Assembly (NCBI RefSeq): GCF_943734655.1
Contig: NC_071354.1
Location: 76,669,838 to 76,733,837, forward strand
Length of the DNA stretch: 64,000 nt
Direction of reading: 5' to 3'
Origin: Sabethes cyaneus
Taxonomy: Eukaryota > Arthropoda > Insecta > Diptera > Culicidae
The notes under the pieces are model-generated. The model searched no databases. It was not told the origin of the DNA and was given only the letters and a program-made list of their open reading frames with translations. The translations under genes were made by a program, and so were the position numbers. The stretch's first letter is position 1. Each line of letters begins with the position of its first letter. Of the stretch, positions 1-11,482 are shown piece after piece.

Positions 1-758
1 TAGATGACCTCTCCGAGAGCTCCCAAGCAGCAGGTCTCACAGTCAATATAGCGAAAACTAAGTCTATGGTAGTGAACAGTGACAATGCCACCAACTTCAC
101 AGTAGCGGGACAACAAGTTGAGCAGGTAGCCGCCTTTCAATATTTTGGTAGCCAAACAACGCCCGATGGTGGTACCAAGACTGATATAGCCACACGCATC
201 AGGAAGGCCAGGGGTGCCTTTGCAGGTCTGCGAAACATTTGGCGCTCAAACCAGATCACTCTACGTACGAAAACCCGAATCTTTAATTCAAGCGTTAAAT
301 CCCTACTGCTGTATGCCTGCGAAACGTGGTGCGTCTCAGCGGAGACAACGCAAAAACTGCAGGTATTCATTAACCGGTGCCTGCGATACATCATTCGTGC
401 CTGGTGGCCTGATAGCTGAATATCCAATGAGGAACTCCATCGTCGGTGTCATCAACGGTCGATAGCCACAGAAATTCGTGAACGTAGGTGGAAGTGGATC
501 GGACACACCTTGAGGAAAGGAGCGAACGAGGTTTGCAGAGAAGCACTCGACTGGAATCCACAAGGACAGCGTAGAAGAGGCAGACCCAGAGGCTCATGGC
601 GACGGAGCTTAGCCAACGACATCCGGGCTGTAGACGAGAACCTGTGCTGGCGACAGGCAAAAGCCATGGCGGGTAACCGTCAGTAGTGGAGATCTCTGAT
701 TTTATCCCTTTGTTCTGCCGGACCGGCGGACATGGACACATGAGTAAGTAAGTAAGCA
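1..758 (+). mobile_element. RTE-like non-LTR retrotransposon, 3' end
   Basis: C-terminal part of a LINE reverse-transcriptase ORF, cut by the window start. Readable motifs in order are YACETW, INRCLRYIIR, WKWIGHTLRKG and RRRGRPRGSWRRSL, typical of the region downstream of the RT domain in RTE-type LINEs. The frame is broken by TGA at 417-419 where a Trp codon is expected, and by a later TAG. The copy ends in a short (TAAG)n tail at about 742-756, the same kind of tail as on the copy at 62381. It is a dead copy. Confidence 0.85.
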
Positions 759-761
759 TGA

Positions 762-1361
762 AACTTTAGGAAGATAAAAAAAACTCTTGGAAGGCTTTCG
801 GTGGGATTCGGTCAACTGAAAACTTACCTTGAATATTTCTTCTGCATTTAATACTAATTAACCTTCAAAAAGAATAGTAATTGGATGTTTTAATGGAAGA
901 TTTAACCAATTTACACTCATTCTGGTTTGATCAAATTTTGATCGAAACGCCCTTTGTTATTTCATGCAATCAGTCTGTGGCAGTGCTTGGAAATCTCATA
1001 TTCGATTTATGCAATAAGCCTGAATTGATGCAATATACTGATGATTCTTTGCATTTTCTAGTACAGATGAAATCAGCATTACCAACCTGAAACCAATGAT
1101 TCCAGCGAAACTGTTTCGTTCATTATGTTCTCTATATTCATTTTGGTTTGGTTTTGGTTGATTTGATAAAGCATGCATTTTAAAAAACTAAACTTTGAAC
1201 CCTAAAGTATCAGTCAAGGGCAAGACAAGTAGGTCGAGTAATCATTCAGCACTACAATTCATGAATGAAATTTATTGAAAGGTAAACAACTGAGAAAGAT
1301 AAGCAGTGTAGGCAGCTCAATAGTTATGCCCATGGGCTGACAGATAAAAGAATACTACCGG
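762..1361. other. intergenic, no gene seen
   Basis: AT-rich sequence. The ORFs here are short, lack recognisable motifs and overlap on both strands. I see no gene or repeat boundary. Confidence 0.5.
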
Positions 1362-2521
1362 GGTCCCAAGTAACCAAAAGTTCCGATAAAAGGGGATTTT
1401 CTGGCTTAATCAGCCAACGAAATGATCATGAATAGAACTCTATTCAACTTCATTTTTAAGTAATTACCCGTACTTTCAAGTTCGTAATTGATGTTTAAAT
1501 TTCGAAGGGAATACAAAGTAACTTCTAACAAAACTAGAAAGTTCGCAAAAAGTTCACTTAAGGCGCTATATAGAACACTGTTCAGCCCAACAGGAAACTC
1601 CAATAATTTTCAAAATAAAAAAGATTGGAGGAATATTTTCCCACTTCTTCCTGTTTTGCAGATTCATGACATTTCTCATTAACTAAGGTATTTAATTTCG
1701 GTTAATAATCGACTGTTTTTTTTATAAATATTAATTTACTGTAACTTAACCACACACCACCAACATAAACCTCGGGGATTTGAGCTTGAGTACTTCTTTG
1801 CGGTAACTTAGGCGCATACCACTGCTCAGTTGCTGGAATATGCGATTTGCATTGTTTTTACTCGATGTGCTAATTTCTCATTTATCACAGCCCCGAAACG
1901 AACTTACACTTAAGAACAACTCATCGGCAAAATTCATGTCACTAGCGGCGTCAAAGATGGCGCAATGCATCAGGATAGGCTTGCAACGAGGAACGCTCAG
2001 GTTCAAATCCAGTAGCGGTCGGTGTTAGTTAGGCTTTTTTTAAATGGTCTATCTTAATGGCATGAACCGACTATACAAAAGTTAGGATGAGGCGGAGGTA
2101 GAAAATGGAAAAGTATATAAAAAGAACTACAAGTGCTGGTTTATAAACCTTTGCCAAGGTTTCTTCAGAAGCTGCTTAGCGCTCTATGCAGCAAGCTCAA
2201 AGCAACTTTGAAGTTCGGTTAATCACAGGTAAAGCTGCTTAGCAAGCTATAGCTCCATAGACATAAAGCTTGTTAACCTTCCTTAGACACCATTATCCGA
2301 ACTCTAAGTTACTTTCAAGCTGTATGTTGAGCTTTCAAGCTGCATGCTGGACTTTCAAGTTGCTACAGATATTAACGGTACTTTAATGAGAATGAAGTTC
2401 GGTTTACAAATGTAGTGTCTGGTTGTTCAGCAAGAAAGTTCTGCAGAACTAAATTTGAACCAAATATGAACTTTCAAGTTTGTTCCTTAAGTGAAATTCG
2501 AACTTTTGGTTGCTTGGGGTG
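1362..2521. mobile_element. possible MITE-like element with inverted ends
   Basis: The left end (CCCAAGTAACCAAAAGTTC, from 1366) recurs inverted at 2502-2518 as a CCCAAGCAACCAAAAGTTC-like sequence when read on the minus strand. Inside, 2315-2365 has short tandem copies of a CTTTCAAGCTG-type unit. A tRNA B-box-like GGTTCAAATCC lies near 2001. No coding sequence. No convincing target-site duplication was found, so the borders are approximate. Confidence 0.4.
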
Positions 2522-2614
2522 AAACTGTATGCACTGAATGCGATTTATATACATCCCTTCAGGCAGGGCTATCAATTTTTTCGAGCACTGCTGCGTGGTT
2601 TGCAAGAAATGTAC

Positions 2615-2620
2615 TTTATT
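2615..2620 (-). promoter_or_regulatory. polyadenylation signal of the 2717 gene
   Basis: AATAAA on the minus strand, about 97 bases past the stop codon of the chitin-binding gene. Confidence 0.6.
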
Positions 2621-2716
2621 TGTAGAACTTTGCAACGATACATTTGGATTGCTAAAATTCGCTTTCAAACGGAAGTTATAAGCAAATGCCAAAAGGTGGC
2701 GCCAATAGTGCCGACG

Positions 2717-3540
2717 TTACACACAAGCTTCCAGGGAAGCATCAAAGTTCGTTTCTCCTGGGCAGCTCCTTTCACTAACTGCCCACTGCACACTGTAGCA
2801 ATGGTAGTATTTGCTATGATCTGCCGTATTCGGAAAGTAGCCCTCCTGATTGCACTGATAAACACATTTCGTACCATCGTATAGAGCTCCATCCGAGCAT
2901 TTGAGCATTAGTATATCAATCAACGCGGTTCCATTATGAACACAAATAGCATAGTAGCTTTCGCTGGTGCCGTATGGTACTTGACCTGTTCTATTGGGAC
3001 ACGTGACCATAACGCAATCCTCGGAAGAAGATTGTTTTTTACACCAACCGGTAGCTGCATTAAAAACATACCCTAAAGGACATACATATACTTCCGAACG
3101 ATAATTCATCGCCATGCAGTAATGATAAATTTGACAGTTGCGCGGATCTAAAACGGGTAATTCATGTTTATAAGACTTAGTCCTTAGCAAATGAGGTTAT
3201 AATATTTACCTGGAAATACGCCTACTCCCGTGCAAGTTATGCTACTTGGAAGGCAACCTGATTCTATATCTGTTGTTGCCGAACATTGCCCACCTTTGCA
3301 ATATGGTGTCTTGGCATCGGTAGCACATTGTGTCGTGACAGGACTCCAAGCCCCAAGACATTGCTTTACTGTCGTGCAATCAATGCAACCTGCGTTATAG
3401 CCTCCCGTGCATTCGAATATTGATGCCGGTGCAGACAGAAAAAACGATGAAGACCCTTGCAGAGTTCCGGGTAGCTCATCTGGAATTCCGACGCATGTCT
3501 GAATCGTCAACACCACCAGTATAAGAAGATATGTTATCAT
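2717..3540 (-). CDS. secreted peritrophin-like chitin-binding protein (2 exons)
   Basis: Exon 1 is 3540-3210 and exon 2 is 3147-2717, with a 62-bp intron (donor gtaaat, acceptor ttttag). The joined frame gives about 253 aa with no stop. A signal peptide is visible (MITYLLILVVLTIQTCVG), then PDELPGTLQ, an N-terminal Cys module (GGYNAGCIDC, KQCLG, TPYCKGGQC), and three ChtBD2-like modules. The first of these carries NCQIYHYC and CPLGYVFN; the last carries KYYHCY, a CPG-type turn and a terminal ACV. ChtBD2 proteins bind chitin in peritrophic matrix or cuticle. The phase-1 intron falls between Pro and Asp of FP^DP, exactly as in the genes at 36080, 47483 and 63578. Role in gut matrix is inferred. 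Confidence 0.9.
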
Positions 3541-3558
3541 TTTGGATCTAGGAAATGG

Positions 3559-3590
3559 ACTGAAGTTTGGACTACCCTGAAAACCTATAT
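3559..3590 (-). promoter_or_regulatory. core promoter of the 2717 gene
   Basis: Minus-strand TCAGT initiator at 3563-3559 with a weak TATA-like CATATAG about 28 bp upstream. A TGATAA motif lies further upstream at 3678-3683. Weaker than the promoters of the paralogues. Confidence 0.45.
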
Positions 3591-3766
3591 GTATGCAAAA
3601 TGTATCCTAATCTTAATTACTACCTGTTGAATATAACTCTTCGTCAAAACCAAAAGTAATATAAGGTACGGAAATTTTGATAACTCACGTGTTATTAAAA
3701 TATTTGTTGGATGTATTAAAAAACATGAATTTTTATTACTCATACCTTAGATTTGATGGTCTAAAT

Positions 3767-3889
3767 CAGCGGTTCCCAAATGGGGGTTCGCGAACCCCCA
3801 GGGGTACGCCAAAACTTTAGTTAGCTTCAGAATAGTATAGGGAAATCCGTCAGGGGGTACGCGAACCGAAAAAAGGTTGGGAACCACTG
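3767..3889. mobile_element. hAT-type MITE, 123 bp
   Basis: Termini CAGCGGTTCCCAA and TTGGGAACCACTG form an imperfect TIR. The flanks carry a perfect 8-bp target-site duplication, GTCTAAAT, at 3759-3766 and 3890-3897. TIR beginning CAG plus an 8-bp TSD is diagnostic of hAT. It sits about 230 bp upstream of the start codon of the 2717 gene. Confidence 0.9.
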
Positions 3890-4090
3890 GTCTAAATGCT
3901 GTTGACCAGTGTTATCTATGTAAAAAATCTCATTACACTGTGTAATTTACACACATAAAAACATCTGATGTTGATAAGGCAAAAATTCGCAAACAAGGTC
4001 ATCAAATACAAATGTGCATAGGTCTGGTAGTAACAAAATCCGGTTTTCACCAAAACGCCGTAAATAGTCTACACTGTTCTCGCGGTTCTA

Positions 4091-5481
4091 AAGGGTGTCC
4101 CACATCAAATTGCATCACGAAAGAAACGCTGTAGAAAATTACCTAATTGACCGATTCTTTTCAAATTTTCAGACAACACATTATAACCCAACTTTTGTCA
4201 TATTTATTTCATTCAACTTCAATGCCATAACCGTATGCTCGCACCTTACGCTTACTCTACTCGAAAAGTGTTGTACAACCTGGCTGCAGCTTCATCTGTA
4301 CGGAAACCAACTTTTTCTTCATGTCTTCCTCAGATTTGACCTCCTTGGGATGCTTCCGCAAAGCCTGCTTAATATTAGCCTAGTATTTTTCGATGGGCAT
4401 TAGCTCCGGTGCGTTGAGGGGTTCATGTAATTGGGTACGAAAGTGACCCCAATGGCTTCGTACCATACCAGGAGATCTTTTAAACAGTGGCACGAAGTTA
4501 GATCCGGCCAGAAGGTCATAGGACCCTCATGTTGCTTGAACAGAGGAAGCAGACGCTTCTGTAGATATTCCTTGATATAGATCTGCCCGTATACAATCCC
4601 GGTAGTCACGAACGGTACGCTCCGTTTGCCACATGAGCAGATCGCTTGTCAAATCATGTATTTCTTGGCAAACTTTGAAAGTTTCTGTATCCTTACTTCT
4701 TCCGGAACTTGTGCTGGGCGGTGAAGTACAGTAGCACCGGAAGCTACCGGAAGTCCGCCTTGACGTAAGTCTCAAAATGGGGGGGCTCTGTAGCCGCAAG
4801 GTTACCGAGTCTGCTTTGACAAGCGAATGGTCGTGGGTTCGAATCTTAGTAGAATCAGGCCATTCGATGTCAAAGTAACTTTTAGCATGCGTTTATTCTC
4901 TGGACCCTCATCACCTTTCCTTCATGCTGAGTTCTACATTATCCCGAAGACGCTTCTTATGGTTAGTATACTGGTATGAGGACCTAATGAGGTAATGGTT
5001 TCGAACCTCAGGAGGACTCACCAGTGCTAACTATAACGAGGCGAAACAGGTATGGTATAGTAGGACATGCATCGAAGCATGGGTAAAACCCTCAACACAT
5101 AAGCACGCATAAAAAAAATATAAGCTTATCGTTTACTCAATAACGATAAAGCACAGAAATGCAGTGCAGAATACAGCATACACCCGGGCAACATTACAAT
5201 AGATCAATAATGTTGTGGTCAAAGTGATAATCCCATACAAAAAAAAAGTCTCAAAATTGATGATGAGAGAGTTGAGGATTTTCCAGGTGCTTGCGCCAAA
5301 TAAATTCGCGACGTTGCTTTTCGGGTGATGCCTTTTTCCAAGTTTCGAAAAACTGACCGCGATAAAAATAGTATATAAACAATACACTCTAAACTACTTC
5401 CACTCAAATTTTCAAGAGAAAATATCCAATGGGTAATTTTCTACAGCGTTTCCGTGATGCAATTTGATGTGGGTCACCCTT
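4091..5481 (-). mobile_element. Tc1/mariner element (ITmD37E-type), SINE-disrupted
   Basis: TIRs of about 50 bp (AAGGGTGTCCCACATCAAAT at left; the inverse near 5430-5481) are flanked by TA duplications at 4089-4090 and 5482-5483. On the minus strand a decayed transposase is readable: FWPDLTSCH, WYEAIGVTFVP, then after a 1-nt frameshift PELMPIEKY. Counting from the Asp of FWPD to the Glu of PIE gives 37 intervening residues, the D37E spacing known from mosquito ITm elements. Stops and frameshifts make it inactive. A SINE at 4779-5245 interrupts the gene. Confidence 0.88.
4779..5245 (+). mobile_element. tRNA-derived SINE nested in mariner
   Basis: Starts GGGGGGCTCTGTAGCCGCAA (A-box region), has a B-box-like GTGGGTTCGAATC near 4832, and ends in an A-rich run. 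It is bracketed by a 12-bp direct repeat, AAGTCTCAAAAT, at 4767-4778 and 5246-5257, which is the duplicated mariner target. Resembles Aedes tRNA-SINEs from memory; the family name is not asserted. Confidence 0.8.
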
Positions 5482-5483
5482 TA

Positions 5484-5867
5484 TTCCTGCTCTCTCGGTG
5501 ATAGAAAGCGTCTCGAACAGCGAACGCGTCCAGGCTGAAATTTTACGACTAACACTAAATCAGATTTTTATTAGCCACCCATGAGCGACCGGTACATCAC
5601 ATGATGTCCATTGACAACACCCTCCCGAGTTGACATTTCCGTTTTTTAAACCAAGACAATTCCGGACCACGTATTAAAGGTTAATTCGATACGCCAAACT
5701 TGGAATTACGTTTCACTTTCGTTGGTTGGATACCAAAAAGCAATCGATTTTGCACATCTAGTGTTCTGGCATCACTGCTGTAAAAACCGCTAAGCAACCA
5801 AAACAAAGCACACGACGTAAACGAAAGTTTTTTTTTCGGTCTGTCTGCACAGAAGAAAGTAGAGTAA
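5484..5867. other. intergenic, nothing recognised
   Basis: No ORF with recognisable motifs and no inverted ends seen. Confidence 0.4.
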
Positions 5868-6860
5868 GAAACCGATTAATCAGGGGTCGCCTGCGTTCAA
5901 ATTTAATGATCTTATGTGTAGTATTTCATTCATATTATCTGAATCTTTTTTCAAACAGCTTAGTGTGTTTTAGGCAAGAAATATAATGAATTAAAAATTG
6001 TTAGCAAAAAACTTACATATTTTCAGCTGCTGAAAAAATAGGACACCACACGAACCGTTGCTTTTCAAGAGATGGCGCTTTTCTAGTGGTAGTAAAATCA
6101 AATTTTTTCACTTATCTATGTTTACCTGTTTAAAAAACAATCACTAATCACATTTTATTTGTGGTACAGTTACTCTGTTATGCTTAATTTTCATAACTTC
6201 TGCCTAATTTTAATAAAAATAAACAAACTTTTCCTATATCTCTCCTTAACATCTTACAACCATTCTTCCGTGAGCCCGGAAAAGTGATTTTGATACCGTA
6301 CGGACAGCCGTAAGCTGAAAATGTGTGCGATATTTCAACTCGAAGAAATTAAATTTCGCAACATGAACGCGATAAATAATAACAATGTTTACCAACTACT
6401 TGTTGGTTCAGGTATCAAATAAATAAACACAAAACAAAAGAAACTGAGGTGCATGAGAGAGTACTGTCGCTTCGCTGAGTAAATTTATTGTGCTTTGCAG
6501 CTGTACCTGGATTAATCCAGATTATTTTCTCTAATGCCAATGTATATGACAAAAGAAAACAGCAACATTGCAGTTGTCACTCTTTCTCTTTCTCACTCAC
6601 AGCATTCGCATTGTCGCACTTTTTGTGCCAGTCGCACTTTTAGACTGCGGTGTCCAGTAAGGTGCAAAATGCGGGATATTGTCGCGCAAAATTCGTCTGT
6701 TTCCAATATAAAGTTATAAAGTAACGACATCTGTTGTATTCAACAGAAAAACATTGACAGTTTCAAGGATACTCTCACGCATGGCGGATGACACAAGCGC
6801 CAATTTCTAGAGGCGTCCTATTGCCACCTCGCTACTTTGAGCACTGATTACAGCATTTCT
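5868..6860. repeat. interspersed repeat shared with 29211-29460
   Basis: Segments such as CCGATTAATCAGGGGTC, ATATAATGAATTAAAAATT and CTTCGCTACTTTGA-like text recur in the same order at 29211-29460. Here about 750 bp of extra sequence (about 6060-6820) lies between the shared parts. It is an unclassified dispersed element with no coding sequence; borders are approximate. Confidence 0.5.
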
Positions 6861-6927
6861 AAAAGTTAAGCACTCAATGTCCACATAACATATTGAAGTA
6901 AGTATGTGAGCGCTTGCGTCATTTGAC

Positions 6928-7162
6928 CACAGAGAACAGACTACCAGGTAATTGACGAAAATTGTGTAAAAGGTTTTTATGTAATCAACGAGTAATCCTA
7001 CGATGAAGCACCCCTCGAACTGTAAGTGGCAAACTAAAGCTTTATGTCGCTGCCATCGCTGCTATGTAACTCCAACAAAGTATTTCTGGAGGGCGCCACC
7101 GGCAGATTTTACACACAAAAAAATCGCTTACTTTCTTCGGGCCTGATAGTCTGTTCTCTGTG
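6928..7162. mobile_element. MITE, 235 bp, with 7-bp TSD
   Basis: Inverted termini CACAGAGAACAGACTACCAG and CTGATAGTCTGTTCTCTGTG differ at one position. Direct repeats ATTTGAC flank it at 6921-6927 and 7163-7169. Non-coding; superfamily uncertain (hAT would normally give 8 bp). Confidence 0.85.
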
Positions 7163-7759
7163 ATTTGACTTCATAGTTGCAAGCTTGTAACACTGATAAT
7201 TTGGGACAAATTTGAAATACATTAGTAAAATTGAAGTCTGAAGAATTTGAAGCTTAAGAGAGCTTAAGAAAGTGGTGAAGAAAGTTAAACTACATTATGG
7301 CGGATTGAAATTAATCCCGGCGCGGAAATTTTTATCGTCAAAAATAGAAGGTTAGCTTAATTATAGTGACGTTCAGTCAAAGGTAAGTCGCTTATAACAT
7401 TCTACGCACTTTATTCGTGCCAAAAATTTTCAATGTGTGCTTTATTGTGCCGGAAAGGCAGGGGCGGACTGGGAGCCAAAGGGCCCACCGGGCCTTTGAG
7501 TTTAGGGGCCCCAGTTTGCAATATTCTCATGATAGTAAATTAACACACAAAAAACGACATCTACTCAAAAGACATCAGCGTTACAAGGACAGTAGATCGA
7601 TTGAATATGGGCTCTATAAGTCATGTCGTGCAACTCGACTCGACTCAGGCACTGTCAAGTGTCGAGTATCGGGAGAACGGGCAGCATAGCGGATCGATGC
7701 TCGGAACAAAACAAACTCAGTCGTTATTAGGACCGAGTTACCAGCTTTTAGCGTGTGCG

Positions 7760-8160
7760 TCATATTAGAGGTTCACGGTACCTTAGTTTGGACGCATTTT
7801 TCTTCAGCCCAATCTTCGCTACTTTGAGTTTTAGTTTGTTCAGCCTCCACCACAGATGCTGTTCTATCGACAATATCCATTTCATTGGCAAAGCAGACGA
7901 ACTAACTAGATTTGCTGAAGATTGTGCCTGTGTGTAGCTCCCTTCATAATATCCTGTAACGGCATGTTGAACAGCCCACATGAGGGACCACCACGTTGAT
8001 AAAGTTCCCTGCGAGGTTAGAATGGCCATGATTTTACGGCCGATGGTATCATACGCAACTTTGAAATCTATGAAATAATTGTCCGTTGAATTCTCTATTC
8101 ATGGACTTTTTGGAGGATCTGCCGCAGCGTGAACATTTGATTTGATTTGCGTGATAAATA
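7760..8160 (-). mobile_element. RTE-like LINE fragment
   Basis: Minus-strand text reads as scrambled RT palm-region peptide (IGLKKNAS-type motif, frame-shifted surroundings). Opposite in orientation to the LINE at 8360, so probably a separate insertion rather than the 5' inversion of that copy. Confidence 0.55.
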
Positions 8161-8359
8161 ATATGATGTCAATAGTTCAATATATATGAGTAGCTTACTG
8201 CGTCTACGTCAGAACAGAACAGTTCATAGTGCAAACGATTCCCGTGCCGAGTTATAGCTATCCCTGGGATTAAACTCTTGAATTCTCCTATAAGAATCCT
8301 GCTTCTATAAGCAAGGTATTCTGCGCGAATCCTCTGTAGAATTTCTTCACACGATTCCA

Positions 8360-10080
8360 ATGTGAGGAATGCCCTAGACTCTGCGCGAATCTTGTTAGTT
8401 CGTCCTGGTAGAGCTGTGGAAAAAAGAACTCACCGTCTAAAACGCCAGTACGAAGAGCACGTGCTCGCCACTCCAGATGAGAGGTTCGTCAGCAACGACA
8501 CACGGAGTTTCTACAAAAAGGTCAGGTGCAAGAATTTTGCCATGCCTGTGATGTGCATTGATAGTGCTGGCAACCTGCTTACTGACAAAACGACGGTAGC
8601 AGCCAGGTGGAAGAGTATTTCCAGACGCTGTTGAATAGAGAAGTAAACACGAAGAGCAGCAGGTACAGGATAAGAATTTTGAGCGACGGCCAAACTGTGG
8701 AGCCATCAACACAGGAGGAGGTCAAAAGAGCAATCAGTGAGCTGAAAAACGCTAAGGTTGCTGTAAACGATGGTATCCTGGCTGAACTTCTAAACGCGGG
8801 GAGCGAACAGCTGTACGAAACGATTCGCCGCCTCATTGTCAAGAACAGAATATGGAAAAAAATAAATATCGGAGGAGTGGTTGATTGGCCTCATTTCCCA
8901 TAATTTTAGAAACGGATATCGACTTGAGAGTAAAAACTATCAAGGCATTACGTTGCTCAATTTTGCCTATAAGTTGCTCTCCCTATCTTGTGTTTTAGAC
9001 TGAGTCCGTTAGCTGAGTTCTTCGTCAGCGAGTATCAAGCTGGTTTTCATGAAGGTCGCTTCACGATAGATCAGATATTTACCCTGCGTCTAGTAACTGA
9101 CGAGTTCCGGGAACACAACTTGCAGACTCATCATATTTTTTGGATTTCAAGGCGGCATATGATTCAATCAAACGAAATGAGCTGTGACAGTTAACGCTAG
9201 GACATAGTTTTCCCACAGAACTAGTTACGTTGATTCGTGTGACGCTGGATCAGTAATGGATGACGCTGGATAATTATGAGTCAGAATGGCAGATGAGACC
9301 TCACGTGCTTTTTGATTTTGCGGATGACGTCGATATCACCGAAATCAAAAGTAGAGCAGCGAAAGAAGCCTTTAGGTCATTTATTGAGAAGTTGGCACTT
9401 ACCATTAACACCGCCAAAACGAAGTAAATGGCGAGGAAATCCAAATGGTGTTGGTGTCGAAGAGGAACTGAATATATTTTGGTATGCTCGTGACATGTGA
9501 CAACGATGTAAGTCGCAAAATAAAACGACTAATTGCAGCTGCAAATTGGCCTTTACGCAGGCATTACATTTTGTAGCTGAAGTCCCGTAGCTTGCAAACT
9601 CGCATAAACTGACGCTCTAGAGAACACTAATCCTTTCGGTGGCCCTTTACGGACATGAATCATGGACGCTAAAAGAAGCTGATCGACGAATGCTTCGAGA
9701 TTTAGCGTAATATTGCAAAATCCAAAATGGCGTGTAGCGCAGACGCATGAACCACCAGCTGTATTAAGAATGTAAATATGCTGTTATAATGAAGATAGTA
9801 CAGTGTGACAGTCTGCGCTGGGCTGGTTACGTGTCTAGAATGCCCGACGTAAGAGTAACCAAAATTATTTTAAGCATAGAATCAAGAAGAGGCCGTAGAC
9901 TTCGGAGTAGACATCGCACTGATAGATGTGCGCTATCGAGGATGATGAACGTTCAGCTGGTGTTCGAGGGGTTTGAAGAAAGGTAGCCCAGGATTGAGTA
10001 CTGGAGGACCATAATTAATTCGGCGCAGGATCGATAACGGACCGTCGCCACTGAAGTAAACTGAGTATGGAGCTTAAGCC
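8360..10080 (+). mobile_element. decayed RTE-like LINE reverse transcriptase
   Basis: Fragments in order: NDTRSFYKKV and WKEYFQTLLNRE-type linker (8460-8660), TQEEVKRAISELKNAKV (8712-8760), YQAGFHEGRFTIDQIFTLR (9035-9090), FADDVDI catalytic-motif region (9312), then TINTAKTK. Multiple stops and frameshifts. The order EN-RT linker, RT fingers, FADD is that of an RTE-clade ORF. Confidence 0.8.
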
Positions 10081-10139
10081 GACAGTTCAATATTTATAAG
10101 TAGTCAAATAACTGCGGATGAAATACTAATTCTACTTTT

Positions 10140-11400
10140 AAATACTCAGAATTGAAGCTGGTAATATTTTCGGAGCTTGGACCCCAACAGCTCAACTTAA
10201 ATGATTTCATGAACCATGGGGCCCAATTAATTGTACATTCGTGAGTCGTAGCAAAAGTTTAATTGAAAGAGAAATTTTGGTTTAAAGTTCGGGACCCCAA
10301 CAGTCTCATTTGAAGCTGAATCTTCATTCACCAAATCGGTTGATTTTATAAATCATAGGGCTCCAGCAATCGAACATTCGTGAGTCATAGAAAAAGTTTA
10401 ATTGAAAGAGAAATTTTGGTTTAAAGTTCGGGGCCCCAACAGTCCCATTTGAAGCTGAATTTTCAATCATCAAATCGGTTGATTTTATAAATCATGGGGC
10501 CCCAGCAATCGAACATTCGTGACTCATAGAAAAAGTTTAATTGAAAGAGAAATTTTGGTTTAAAGTTCGGGGCCCCAACAGTCTCATTTGAAGCTGAATT
10601 TTCAATCATCAAATCAGTTGATTTTATAAATCATGGGGCCCCAGCAATCGAACATTCGTGAGTCATAGAAAAAGTTTAATTGAAAGAGAAATTTTGGTTT
10701 AAAGTTCGGGGCCCCAACAGTCCCATTTGAAGCTGAATTTTCAATCACCAAATCGGTTGATTTTATAAATCATGGGGCCCCAGCAATCGAACATTCGTGA
10801 GTCATAGAAAAAGTTTAATTGAAAGAGAAATTTTGGTTTAAAGTTCGGGGCCCCAACAGTCCCATTTGAAGCTGAATTTTCAATCATCAAATCTGTTGAT
10901 TTTATAAATCATGGGGCCCCAGCAATCGAATATTCGTGAGTCATAGAAAAAGTTTAATTGAAAGAGAAATTTTGGTTTAAAGTTCGGGGCCCCAACAGTC
11001 TCATTTGAAGCTGAATTTTCAATCACTAAATCGGTTGATTTTATAAATCATGGGGCCCCTGCAATCGAACATTCGTGAGTCATAGAAAAAGTTTAATTGA
11101 AAGAGAAATTTTGGTTTAAAGTTCGGGGCCCCAACAGTCCCATTTGAAGCTGAATTTTCAATCATCAAATCGGTTGATTTTATAAATCATGGGGCTCCAC
11201 CAATCGAACATTCGTGAGTCATAGAAAAAGTTTAATCGAAAGAGATATTTTGGTTTAAAGTTCGGGGCCCCAACAGTCCCATTTGAAGCTGAATTTTCAA
11301 TAATCAAATCGGCTGATTTCATGAATCATGGGGCCCTAGCAATCGAACATTCGTGAGTCATAGAAAAAGTATTGAAATAGAAATTTTGGAAAATCTCATT
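10140..11400. repeat. 139-bp minisatellite array, about 9 copies
   Basis: The TTCGGGGCCCC landmark recurs at 10288, 10427, 10566, 10705, 10844, 10983, 11122 and 11261, each exactly 139 bp apart (the 10288 copy has one base changed). A diverged shorter copy precedes and a partial one follows. Each unit carries GGGGCCCC palindromes twice in most copies. Copies differ by few substitutions, suggesting recent expansion or homogenisation. Confidence 0.95.
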
Positions 11401-11482
11401 TTGTGTAACAACGAAATTTTTACTGGGGCCCACCGGGCATTTGCCCGGTTGCCCGGTGGGCCAGTCCGCCCCTGCGGAAAGG

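Larger units (their letters stand above)
7459..11474. mobile_element. hAT-terminated composite element, 4.0 kb
   Basis: Left end CAGGGGCGGACTGG and right end CCAGTCCGCCCCTG are perfect inverted repeats, each followed inward by CCCACCGGGC-type sequence. A perfect 8-bp TSD, CGGAAAGG, lies at 7451-7458 and 11475-11482. Inside are LINE fragments on both strands (7760-10080) and a 139-bp tandem array (10140-11400). No hAT transposase is seen, so it is non-autonomous. Confidence 0.9.

Noticed and set aside
7760..10080. Twin-primed 5' inversion of one LINE
   Set aside because: The inverted part contains RT regions that also belong downstream in the forward part, so two separate insertions fit better.
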